Positions 51,001 through 58,462 of a stretch of DNA of 58,462 nucleotides are shown here, in pieces. How positions within the stretch are numbered: position 1 is the stretch's first letter; each line of letters begins with the position of its first letter. A program made the translations under genes and the position numbers. Source of the DNA: Rhodobacter aestuarii (GTDB lineage Bacteria > Pseudomonadota > Alphaproteobacteria > Rhodobacterales > Rhodobacteraceae); assembly GCF_900156655.1 (NCBI RefSeq), contig NZ_FTOG01000015.1:1-58462 (forward strand). The letters run 5' to 3'. The notes beneath the pieces are model-generated. The model worked only from the letters and a program-made list of their open reading frames with translations, was not told the origin of the DNA and searched no databases.

Positions 51001-52017
51001 TACGACCTGCCGCCCGGCGATCCCCGGCCCGCGAATGTTGCGAGCCCCGTCGTTTTCGGCACGCCCGAGGTGGTGATGCTGGATCTGCCGCAGATCAGCG
51101 AGGAGGTTGCCGCGCATCGCCCCTGGATCGCGGCCCATGCCAGCCCCTGGCCGGGCGAGATCGCAGTGTTCCGCAGCGCATCCACCGACGGGTTCAACCT
51201 CCTGACGACCTTCGGCAGTCGGGCACGGATTGGCACCTTGGCCTTCGATTTCTTTCCAGGGCCGACCTCGCGCTTCGATCTGGGCAACGCGCTGGTGGTC
51301 GATCTTCTGTCCGGGACGCTGGAGAGCGTGACGGATGTCTCCCTCTTCGGCGGGGCCAATGCACTTGCCGTAGAGACAGCGGCCGGGGTCTGGGAGATCG
51401 TCCAGGCAGGCGGAGCTGAACTTGTCGCCCCGGGCCGCTATCGCCTGACCCGCCTTCTGCGCGGCCAGCGCGGGACGGAACACGCGATGGGCAATCCCAC
51501 CCTTGCCGGGGCGCGGGTCGTGGTACTGGACACCACGCTGGCCTCGCTGCCCATTGCCGAGACTGACCTTGGTCTGCCTTGGAACTGGCGTGTGGGGCCA
51601 GCCGCGCGCGCCGTCAACGACGACAGCTTCGCCGCGCTGGGCTTCACGCCGACCGGGCGCGGCCTCGTGCCCTTCGCGCCGGTGCATGTCGAAGAGCCCT
51701 GGCGAACGGGGCGTAACCCGGGCGATCTGACGATCCGCTGGACGCGGCGATCCCGCGCGCTGGTCGCCGATGCCTGGGAACAGGTCGAGGTGCCGCTGAC
51801 CGAAGACCTGGAGAGCTACGATGTGCAGATCCTCGACGGGACGACCGTCAAGCGCACGCTGACCAGCAGCACGACCTCCGTCCTTTACACCGCCGCCCAG
51901 CAGCTCACCGACTGGGGCGCGCTGCTCGGCCCTGATCAGACGCTGGCGCTCCGCATCTACCAGCTTTCGAACCGCCTCGGCCGCGGCACGCCTGCCGAGG
52001 TCACGCTGCACTTCTGA
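48052..52017 (+). CDS. GTA TIM-barrel tail hub / host specificity protein (gp15-like)
   Basis: The 1321-residue protein has an N-terminal glycine-rich region, then a hub domain (GPITGIGRIWADGKPLDMTG), a GTA TIM-barrel (VDAFLIGSEMRGLTTIRSGA, IDFIGIDNYMPLSDWRDGFD, SKPIWFTELGCPSIDRGTNQ with candidate catalytic glutamates) and C-terminal tail domains with an RLLRGQRGTEHAMG segment. It is the megatron of GTA tails, used for adsorption and cell-wall penetration. Confidence 0.95.
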   Translation: MATLVLGAVGSAIGGAFGGTILGLSGAVIGGFVGSTVGSVVDSWIVSSLAPAQRIEGQRLDTLRITSSTEGAVIPRLYGRMRIGGNILWATDFREETKTTTQGGGKGGGGGKVKTTEYLYYASFAVALCEGPITGIGRIWADGKPLDMTGIPWRWYPGSETQTADPFIATKMGAANTPAYRGTAYVVFEELPLASFGNRLPQLSFEVFRPLADPDTAEGLIKAVTMIPASGEFTYATEAIRKGETGAQVAENLNAVSDTADMVVALDRLQALAPAVESVSLVVAWFGNDLRAGDCAIKPGVEVATKTTSPKVWTVNGVSRAAAHLVSRDAEDRPVYGGTPADFAVVEAIREMKARGLRVTFYPFLLMDVPPGNTLPDPYSDNAATLGQPSFPWRGRITCSPAAGSAGTVDKTAAAATQVSSFFGTATPAQFSPSGDTVTFTGAPSDWGLRRMVLHYAHLCAVAGGVDAFLIGSEMRGLTTIRSGANAYPAVTAFKALAADVRSVLGAGTKIGYAADWSEYFGHQPSDGTGDVYFHLDPLWSDANIDFIGIDNYMPLSDWRDGFDHADALQGWPAIYDRGYLQANIAGGEGFEWFYASAADRSAQVRTPITDGAAGKPWVFRFKDLRAWWSNSHVNRPGGVESGPPTAWVPQSKPIWFTELGCPSIDRGTNQPNVFFDPKSSESATPHFSRGWRDDAIQRASLEASYLWWGTPANNPTSSVYGGRMVHVPECAAWTWDARPYPFFPELTGVWTDGANWRLGHWLTGRLGAVSLAALVRHLCLRAGLAESLIDVSGLWGAVEGYVIGAIESPRTSISTLARHFGFDAIETEGVIRFIMRGRASVATLAIDDLVSSREGEAFELTRGQETELPQALKWQVARADEDYDAAQVEARRITVDTTRIASESFPIAIPPEEAERRCRRALMEAWIGRESATVRLPPSMLALDPADVIRLAHDGREVEFRLVSIADAEARGIEAVRQDRAAYDLPPGDPRPANVASPVVFGTPEVVMLDLPQISEEVAAHRPWIAAHASPWPGEIAVFRSASTDGFNLLTTFGSRARIGTLAFDFFPGPTSRFDLGNALVVDLLSGTLESVTDVSLFGGANALAVETAAGVWEIVQAGGAELVAPGRYRLTRLLRGQRGTEHAMGNPTLAGARVVVLDTTLASLPIAETDLGLPWNWRVGPAARAVNDDSFAALGFTPTGRGLVPFAPVHVEEPWRTGRNPGDLTIRWTRRSRALVADAWEQVEVPLTEDLESYDVQILDGTTVKRTLTSSTTSVLYTAAQQLTDWGALLGPDQTLALRIYQLSNRLGRGTPAEVTLHF

Positions 52018-52038
52018 CCCCAACCCACCGGAACCTCC

Positions 52039-53964
52039 ATGTCCGACACCACGACCCATCTGGGCCTGCCCTACCTTCTGGCAGCCCAAGCCCAGAAGCA
52101 TGTCACCCACAACGAAGCGCTCCGTCTGCTCGATGCCATGGTGCAGCTTTCGGTCCTCGACCGCACGCACACCACTCCCCCGGCCAGCCCGGCCGACGGC
52201 AACCGCCATCTGGTGGCCTCGGGCGCAACGGGTCTCTGGGCCGGGTGGGACATGAACATCGCCTTCTGGATCGACGGCGCGTGGATCCGCCTCGTGCCGC
52301 GCCCCGGATGGCTCACTTGGGTCGCGGCCGAGGGGCTGTTTCTGGTCTGGACCGGCAGTGCCTGGGAGGTGGTGGGTGAGCCGCGCGACGTCTCGGATGC
52401 CGTCTTCTGCCTGGTGAACGATGCCGATCCGACGAAGAAGGCGACCTTCTCGCTGGCGGGGATCAGCGCGGGCAGCACGCGCAGCTTCACCCTGCCGAAC
52501 ACCTCCTCGGAACTCGCGATCTTGGCGGGCACCCAGACCTTCACCGGCAACAAGACGTTTTCGGGCACGCTGACTGCCTCGGGCACGGTCACTGTCTCAG
52601 CAGCTTCCGCCAGCGTCGGCACGGCGACCACGACCGCCACCTATGGGATGGGCACCGGGGCGACGACAACGGGCGTCACCAAGACCGTGAACCTTGGCAC
52701 CGGCGGCGCGTCGGGGTCGACCACCGTCATCAACATCGGCTCGGCCACGGCAGGTGCTGGCGGCACGACCGTCGTCAACACGCCCACCGTCACCTTCGCC
52801 AATGCCGTCACGCAGGTCGGCATGCCGCAGGCCAACCTGACCGCCCAGCTCTTGGGCCTCGGCGGGGCGGCGGCCGACAGCTACAACCGGCTCTCGGTCA
52901 ACACCCCCGCGGTGCTGCTGAACAACGCGGGCGCGGGCATCGAGGCGACCGTCAACAAGGCCGCACCCGCCAATGACGCCAGCTTCGCCTTCAAGACCAA
53001 TTGGTCGGCGCGGGCCCTGATCGGGCTTCTCGGGAGCGACGATTTCAGCATCAAGGTCAGCCCGGATGGCTCCTCCTTCTACGACGCGATAAAGATCGAC
53101 CGCGCGAGTGGTCGGGTCGAGATGCCCGAACCCCTCGTGCTCCCCGCGCTCGATGCCGTGCCCACGCCGCCGCCTTCCGGCAAGCTTGCGCTTTATGCCC
53201 GCAACCGCGCCGGGGCGGGATGGCTCGATGTCCAGAGACCGTCGGGGCGGTTCTTCCCGCTGCAGCCGCATTTCGGGGTGAACCGCATCGCGACATGGGC
53301 CCCTTCCAGCGGCACGACGATCAACACCAACGGCATGCCGCGCAGCGCCGTTGGCACCGCTGCCACGCCGACGCTCGCCACCACGAACCTCTCCACATCG
53401 ATGCGGCGCTGGCGCATGACGTCGGCCGCCACCGCCGGGGCTGCGGCCGAGGAACGCTCGGCAGGCTGGGTCTGCTGGCGCGGCAATGCGGATGGGCTCG
53501 GCGGCTTCACCTATGTGAACCGGCTCTCGCTCGTCACCCTGCAACCCACCGGCACGGGGTTCTTCGGCCTGATCGGGTCGGTCTCGGCGCTGTCCACGAC
53601 CCTGACGCTTTCGGCCGTCGTCAACGCGCTGGGCATCGGCTTCGAGCGCGGCACCCATGACAACTGGCAGATCGTCCACAACGATGGCGCGGGGGCACCG
53701 ACCTTGATCGATCTCGGCGCGGGTTTTCCGGTGGCAAGCACGACGAACGTCCTGACCCTCACCATCGTCGCGGCGCCAAACGGGACCGAGGTCGGGATCC
53801 GGGTCGTGGAAGAGGTCTCCGGCACGGCGGCCGAGGCCACGATCACCACCGACATGCCCGCGTCGGCCCAACTTCTGAGCCCGCGCAACTACCTCAACAA
53901 CAGCACCACCGCCGCGGCCGTCGCCTACGACTGCTCCGGGGTCTATGTGGAGACGGACTATTGA
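52039..53964 (+). CDS. DUF2793 tail fibre protein
   Basis: The 641-residue protein opens with LGLPYLLAAQAQKHVTHNEA and VASGATGLWAGWDMN, the DUF2793 domain that attaches to the tail hub. A threonine/glycine-rich beta repeat region follows (TATTTATYGMGTGATTTGVT), then a head domain from about residue 430 likely to bind receptors. It is the last late gene. Confidence 0.88.
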   Translation: MSDTTTHLGLPYLLAAQAQKHVTHNEALRLLDAMVQLSVLDRTHTTPPASPADGNRHLVASGATGLWAGWDMNIAFWIDGAWIRLVPRPGWLTWVAAEGLFLVWTGSAWEVVGEPRDVSDAVFCLVNDADPTKKATFSLAGISAGSTRSFTLPNTSSELAILAGTQTFTGNKTFSGTLTASGTVTVSAASASVGTATTTATYGMGTGATTTGVTKTVNLGTGGASGSTTVINIGSATAGAGGTTVVNTPTVTFANAVTQVGMPQANLTAQLLGLGGAAADSYNRLSVNTPAVLLNNAGAGIEATVNKAAPANDASFAFKTNWSARALIGLLGSDDFSIKVSPDGSSFYDAIKIDRASGRVEMPEPLVLPALDAVPTPPPSGKLALYARNRAGAGWLDVQRPSGRFFPLQPHFGVNRIATWAPSSGTTINTNGMPRSAVGTAATPTLATTNLSTSMRRWRMTSAATAGAAAEERSAGWVCWRGNADGLGGFTYVNRLSLVTLQPTGTGFFGLIGSVSALSTTLTLSAVVNALGIGFERGTHDNWQIVHNDGAGAPTLIDLGAGFPVASTTNVLTLTIVAAPNGTEVGIRVVEEVSGTAAEATITTDMPASAQLLSPRNYLNNSTTAAAVAYDCSGVYVETDY

Positions 53965-54553
53965 GGGCCGTCTTGCGAGACGGGCCGGGCAGCGCCGGTC
54001 AGGAAGCGCCAACGCCTCGACCGACCGGCACCCCCGGCCCGCTTCGCTGGTTCACGGTTTCAATGAGCCGCAGGGAATCGCTGCCCGAATACGTTGACAC
54101 AGGACCACCGCCGCTGTCGCACGCCGAAATGGGCACAAATGTGCACCTGCGATCAGGCCCTCGTGCGACGTCGTGGCCTGGATATCCTTGGTCGGTCACC
54201 ACCTGGAACCTTGGCCTTCCCGGTGCAGGTAGTCGATTACACAAGTGCGGAGCAGTCGCGCGCGGCTGACTAGTTCGAAGCGCGGCCGGAAGACGCCGTG
54301 CTTGTCCGGATGCTGAGCGACTACGCTGTTCTGCGCGATCAGGCGCGGGCCCGCCGTTGAAATCCGAACCTAGCGATGCCCCACCCTGACTGAGTCCGAC
54401 TGCCTGATAGCAGCTTAGCCTACCGTCACCTCGGTCAGCATGGACATCATCAACTGCATCTAATTCACCCTTTGGTTGATCGCCGGTGACTCCTCGTCAG
54501 AAAGCCGGTATCGTTCGATGTGAACTGGCTCAGAGATCATTGAGGAGCGGCTT
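53965..54553 (+). other. Intergenic region between tail fibre and defence pair
   Basis: No convincing gene is present in these 589 bases. A short frame ending RMLSDYAVLRDQARARR at about 54360 may be the tail of a lost gene. The promoter of the Gabija-like pair should be in the last 200 bases, which are more AT-rich. Confidence 0.4.
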
Positions 54554-56422
54554 TTGCGAGTATGTCGGATAAGTATCAATCATTTCCGTGGCATCAAAGG
54601 CGCCGTTTTGCACTTGCCCAAGCATGCGGTGCTAATCGGCGACAACAATACTGGCAAAACGACAATTCTTGAGGCGCTGGACCTTGCACTTGGTCCTGAT
54701 CGACTGAACCGGACGCCACCGATTGATGAGCATGATTTTCATCAGGGTCAGTATTTGGCCGAGTTGGCTCCGGATGCGGCTGAAGGCGACGACGGCGATG
54801 CGGTTGCTGCAGCTTTGGGCCCCAATGAACCTGCTCCTGCTGAAGATCATGACGCTAAAGCGCCGCGCATCGAGATTGAAGTCACGATTGCCGACTTGAG
54901 CGAAGAGCAGCTGGCCCGCTTTGGTGACAGCGTAGAGTTTTGGGATTCCAAAGCGGATACCTTCTATGATGCACCAAACCCGGAAGGCATCGACCCGGCC
55001 CATATTGTCGAAGCGCTCCGTGTGACATTCCATGGCTGGTACGACGCGGAAGAAGATGACTTCGAGGGGCGAACTTACTTCACGCGCAGCCTCTTGGACG
55101 GGGGCACGCAAGTCCTTTTCACGAAGAAGGACAAGCAGGCTTGTGGCTTCCTATACCTTCGATCCCTTCGCACTGGCACGCGCGCACTCAGCCTTGAGCG
55201 CGGCAGCCTGCTCGACATTATCCTCCGGCTTAAAGAAGTCCGGCCGCAAATGTGGGAAGACACGCTCGCGACACTGTCGGGCTTCTCCGTGGCTGCAGAT
55301 CCAGACCTTGGCATTACTGGCGTACTCGAAAGCATTAACACCGCCCTGAAGAAGTACGTGCCAAAGGAATGGGGCATTGAGCCACATTTGAAGGTTTCAA
55401 ACCTGACCCGCGATCACCTTCGGAAAGTCATCACGGCCTTCATAGCTACAGGGGAAGGCCAGCATGCGGCCCCGTACTACCGTCAGGGAACAGGCACCAT
55501 CAACATGCTTGTCCTGGCAATGCTGTCGCAGATTGCAGCCGACAAGCAGAACGTGATTTTTGCGATGGAAGAACCGGAAACCGCCATTCCGCCGTATGCG
55601 CAAAAGCGGATCGTTCATGAAATCCGTCAGCTCGCCTCTCAGGCTCTTTTCACGTCGCATTCCCCCTATGTACTTGAAGAGTTTGCCATCGAGGAAACTG
55701 TCGTACTAGGGCGCGACTCTGAAGGTGTGCTTTCTCGCAAGCCAATCAGCTTGCCCGATAACGTGAAGCTCAAGCGGTACCGGCAGCAGTTCCGGGTGCG
55801 GTTCTGCGAAGGGCTTCTCGCCCGCCGGATATTGGTTGCAGAAGGCGCGACAGAGGCATCAGCGTTCCCTGTTGTTTGCCGACGGCTAAGTGAACTGAAA
55901 CCGGATACCTACCGTTCCCTCGAAGCTATGGGCGTCTGCGTCGTTGACGCCGATAGTGAGACAAACATACCTGGTATGGCTAGGCTCTATCGCGACCTTG
56001 GCAAGCGCACATTCGCTTTGTGTGACAAACAGGAAGCTGCACACCAAGCCGCCATCGAGCAAGAAGTCGAGTGCCTGCTTATGCACGGCGAAAAGGGATT
56101 TGAGGCAATGGTCCTCAAAGGCACGACCGAAGATGCGCTCAAGCGTTTCGCCGCGACCATCGACTGGCCGCAGGACCTTACGCAGACCTTCCCCGATCCA
56201 GTCGCTCAGGCGACCGATGCGCTGGCGGCATACTTCAAGAAGAACAAAGGGAACTGGGGCATTTCCGATTTCCTTGCACAGTGCTCCGAAGACGAAATAC
56301 CGGAATGGCTTAGGCAGGCCTGCACGCGACTTAAGGACATCTGCGATCCCCCGCCGCCTGCAGAGGCGGCCGCACAAACCGAAGCTGGCGAACCGGGGGC
56401 GCCTGCGGATGGAACTGACTGA
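54554..56422 (+). CDS. gajA: GajA-like OLD-family ATPase/TOPRIM endonuclease
   Basis: The TTG start has GAGGAG 7 bases upstream. The 622-residue protein has an ABC-type ATPase N terminus with Walker A AVLIGDNNTGKTTILEALDL (residue 26 on), signature-like GQHAAPYYRQGTGTINMLVL, Walker B VIFAMEEPETAIPPYAQKRI, and switch ALFTSHSPYVLEEF. The TOPRIM domain follows (RILVAEGATEASAFPVVCRR, VCVVDADSETNIPGM). This is the GajA layout (GajA is about 580 aa). It overlaps the helicase gene by 14 bases. It should nick phage DNA when nucleotides run low. Confidence 0.88.
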   Translation: MRVCRISINHFRGIKGAVLHLPKHAVLIGDNNTGKTTILEALDLALGPDRLNRTPPIDEHDFHQGQYLAELAPDAAEGDDGDAVAAALGPNEPAPAEDHDAKAPRIEIEVTIADLSEEQLARFGDSVEFWDSKADTFYDAPNPEGIDPAHIVEALRVTFHGWYDAEEDDFEGRTYFTRSLLDGGTQVLFTKKDKQACGFLYLRSLRTGTRALSLERGSLLDIILRLKEVRPQMWEDTLATLSGFSVAADPDLGITGVLESINTALKKYVPKEWGIEPHLKVSNLTRDHLRKVITAFIATGEGQHAAPYYRQGTGTINMLVLAMLSQIAADKQNVIFAMEEPETAIPPYAQKRIVHEIRQLASQALFTSHSPYVLEEFAIEETVVLGRDSEGVLSRKPISLPDNVKLKRYRQQFRVRFCEGLLARRILVAEGATEASAFPVVCRRLSELKPDTYRSLEAMGVCVVDADSETNIPGMARLYRDLGKRTFALCDKQEAAHQAAIEQEVECLLMHGEKGFEAMVLKGTTEDALKRFAATIDWPQDLTQTFPDPVAQATDALAAYFKKNKGNWGISDFLAQCSEDEIPEWLRQACTRLKDICDPPPPAEAAAQTEAGEPGAPADGTD

Positions 56423-58229
56423 AAAACAACAAGACGTTCTTGCTGCAGGCGGCCATCTCCTCGTCACAGGGGGGCCGGGGTCAGGGAAGACAACGATCTC
56501 TATTCACAAAGCGGCCGGAATTGCCGCGAGGGATCTGCGACCAGGTCAGCAGGTCCTGTTTCTCAGTTTTGCTCGCGCCAGCGTTTCGCGTGTTGTCGAA
56601 GCCATCGAATACGAACAGCAGATCCCGCGCCAGTTGAAGAGCCGTATCGAGGTCGAAACCTATCATTCGCTGTTCTGGCGCCTCCTTAAGACCCACGGTT
56701 ACCTTGTCGGTCTGCCCCGGCGGTTGACGATCCTCACGCCGCCAAGCGAAGCGATTGCTCTGTCGGCTATTCGCCTTGGCTTCGGGGCTGACAGCGCCCT
56801 GTCCGATGCCGAAAGGGCAGCTAAACACGCGGCAGAAAATACGGAACGGCGGCGCCTAGCCGAACAGGAAGGCCGCGTCTGCTTCGATCTGTTCGCGACG
56901 TATGTTGGCGACCTTTTCACCGGAAGCGAGCGCCTCCGCCGACTCTTTGCGACCATGTACCCAGTCGTCATTCTGGACGAGTTCCAGGACACAAATGCCG
57001 CCCAATGGCGCATCGTTGAGGCGATCGGCCAATTTTCACGGCTCATCGCGCTTGCCGATCCCGAACAGCGCATCTTCGATTTCATCGGCGCTGACCCGGA
57101 AAGACTCAACCACTTTCGGGAGAAGTTCGCACCCGTCGAGGTCGATTTCGGCACGACCAACCACCGCAGCGCCGGAACCGAAATCGGTTTATTCGGGAAT
57201 GATATCTTGAAAGGTACATTCCAGAAGAGCAGCTATGTCGGCATTGACTGCCAAGTATTCGAGCCATACCCGGACGCGGCAATGTCAAAGCTTGTTACAA
57301 CGACATATGCCGCGCGCGGACGCTTGGTAGCAGGCGGCAAAGCAGACTGGTCCCTCGCAGTCCTTGTGCCGACACGAAAGATGACTCGTCTGGTGTCGGA
57401 CAGCTTCAGATCCCCCCCCGCGGGCATGGCCCCTATCGTGCATACTGCGGTCGTCGAGATGGACGCGGCCATCCTAGGTGCAGAGATCGTTGCGCATCTC
57501 CTCCAAACACCTAGAGATTCCAAGCATTTTGGGCATTTGATCGAGCTGCTGTGCAGCTATTACCGTGGAAAAGGCGGCGAAAAACCGACAAACGGCGCAT
57601 TGAAGCAAGCAGACGATCTCGCCAAGGCCCATGAGAAGTGGAATGCTGCGCTTGCATCCGGCAAGGCACCAAACTCCAAGAGCGTTATCAAGGCCGTGTC
57701 GACCGTCTATGAAGCCGCACGTGCCGCGGTCTTGACCGGTGACCCAGATAAGGATTGGCGTACCATGCGCGCGGTCCTCGAAGGTGGGCCTTGCCCGCGG
57801 TTACGCGAAGTCGGATCGGAAGTGCGCAACATCCGCATCCTGGAACGCGGCTCGCAGCTCAGGCAGAGCCTCACCCAAGATTGGCGTGACAATGGTGCAT
57901 ACCTGAACGCACTTGAAATCGTTCGCCAAGCCTTCGTACAGGACCATTTCGCGACGGGTATCAAACCAGAGACGGGGGTCGTGATCATGAACATGCACAA
58001 AGCGAAGGGAAAGCAATTCGACGAAGTCATTATCTTTGAAGGCTGGCCAGTGATCCGCAATCGAAAGATCATCGCTAACCCACATCGCATTGTGCGTGAC
58101 AACGATAGGAAGCAAATAGCTGAAGATGTTCGCCAAAACTTCCGGGTGAGCGTGACGCGGGGTCGTCAACGGACGACGATACTAACGCCGAAAGCTGATC
58201 CATGCGTGCTGCTGTTGGGGAACTCTTGA
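56409..58229 (+). CDS. gajB: GajB-like UvrD/PcrA-family helicase
   Basis: The start is MELTEKQQDVLAAGGHLLVT, overlapping gajA. Superfamily 1A motifs are visible in the 606-residue product: I (GGPGSGKTTIS), Ia (LSFARASVSRV), II (VVILDEFQDTNAAQW), III (LIALADPEQRIFDF), V (VVIMNMHKAKGKQFDEVIIF) and VI (RVSVTRGRQRTTIL). GajB partners GajA in Gabija; this protein is about 100 residues longer than the described GajB. Confidence 0.88.
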   Translation: MELTEKQQDVLAAGGHLLVTGGPGSGKTTISIHKAAGIAARDLRPGQQVLFLSFARASVSRVVEAIEYEQQIPRQLKSRIEVETYHSLFWRLLKTHGYLVGLPRRLTILTPPSEAIALSAIRLGFGADSALSDAERAAKHAAENTERRRLAEQEGRVCFDLFATYVGDLFTGSERLRRLFATMYPVVILDEFQDTNAAQWRIVEAIGQFSRLIALADPEQRIFDFIGADPERLNHFREKFAPVEVDFGTTNHRSAGTEIGLFGNDILKGTFQKSSYVGIDCQVFEPYPDAAMSKLVTTTYAARGRLVAGGKADWSLAVLVPTRKMTRLVSDSFRSPPAGMAPIVHTAVVEMDAAILGAEIVAHLLQTPRDSKHFGHLIELLCSYYRGKGGEKPTNGALKQADDLAKAHEKWNAALASGKAPNSKSVIKAVSTVYEAARAAVLTGDPDKDWRTMRAVLEGGPCPRLREVGSEVRNIRILERGSQLRQSLTQDWRDNGAYLNALEIVRQAFVQDHFATGIKPETGVVIMNMHKAKGKQFDEVIIFEGWPVIRNRKIIANPHRIVRDNDRKQIAEDVRQNFRVSVTRGRQRTTILTPKADPCVLLLGNS

Positions 58230-58284
58230 TCCGCTGCCTGCGACTGCCCGCTTATGCACGCCGTTGCGGTTTTTCTGTTTTGGT

Positions 58285-58305
58285 GTTGATGTGGCGTTGA
58301 TGTAG
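58285..58305 (+). repeat. Candidate integrase arm site, right
   Basis: Perfect copy of the repeat at 7625-7645, same orientation, 60 bases inside attR. The 58230-58365 interval holds no gene. Confidence 0.7.
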
Positions 58306-58365
58306 ACGGCGAAAGGCCGGCGGTATTGGAATACCATCGCACTAAACGTTTGATAATTTGTATAA

Positions 58366-58445
<80 letters not shown>

Positions 58446-58462
58446 CCGGTGTTTTGTGGCGC

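Noticed and set aside
29163-53964. A true gene transfer agent cluster
   Set aside because: GpA terminase, gpD/gpE head, integrase, excisionase-like gene, replication genes and att sites show an integrated phage; only the tail tip is GTA-like.
53960-53985. Hairpin after the tail fibre gene as terminator
   Set aside because: The stem is imperfect and no T-run follows.
53961-54269. Plus-strand frame of 102 codons after the tail fibre gene
   Set aside because: No ribosome site, unusual composition, overlaps the fibre stop; treated as intergenic.

Overview
The window looks like an alphaproteobacterial chromosome of the order Rhodobacterales (Rhodobacter/Paracoccus-like). The evidence is the high G+C, the codon use, tail-tip proteins of the kind found in the Rhodobacter gene transfer agent (GTA), and an initiator tRNA of the expected type. 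It has two parts. Positions 1-7434 are a scrapyard of insertion sequences and plasmid-mobilisation remnants. Positions 7435-58415 are one integrated prophage of about 51 kb sitting in the 3' half of a tRNA-fMet gene.

The left part holds a chemoreceptor fragment cut by an IS91-type element (transposase plus tyrosine recombinase), broken IS21 and IS5 elements, a 620-bp IS21 remnant with perfect 29-bp ends, a helix-turn-helix fragment, two small unknown genes, MobC, a truncated relaxase, and the C-terminal part of a large serine recombinase whose last codons lie in the duplicated tRNA sequence. Inverting the interval 3012-5191 on paper repairs an IstB frame and an IS5 transposase frame at the same time, so a past 2.2-kb inversion is written in the sequence.

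The prophage is bounded by 50-bp perfect direct repeats (7435-7484 and 58366-58415), with an identical 21-bp repeat just inside each end as candidate integrase arm sites. From left to right it carries: an unusual minus-strand operon with a GIY-YIG-like/DEDDh exonuclease fusion; small secreted beta-barrel-like proteins with a poly-G tract in the promoter; integrase and a divergent excisionase-like gene; an early/replication operon with origin-like iterons inside a winged-helix replication gene; a five-gene methyltransferase/McrBC restriction operon; further DNA methylases; a lambda-type head module (Nu1/GpA terminase, gpW, GpB portal, S49 protease with nested scaffold, gpD, gpE); a siphovirus tail module with a slippery A-AAA-AAC frameshift; a GTA-type tail tip (DUF2460, DUF2163, NlpC/P60, TIM-barrel hub protein) with lysis genes between; a DUF2793 tail fibre protein; and a Gabija-type defence pair at the right end.

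Accessory genes (morons) sit inside the structural operons: a secreted protein at 37389, a SEC-C protein with its own terminator at 39978, and an antisense HigBA-like toxin-antitoxin pair at 41650-42278. The strongest leads are the two defence loci, the iteron-containing initiator gene, the phase-variable-looking secreted family, the exonuclease fusion operon and the apparent frameshift in the portal gene. All assignments come from reading the sequence; no database search was run.
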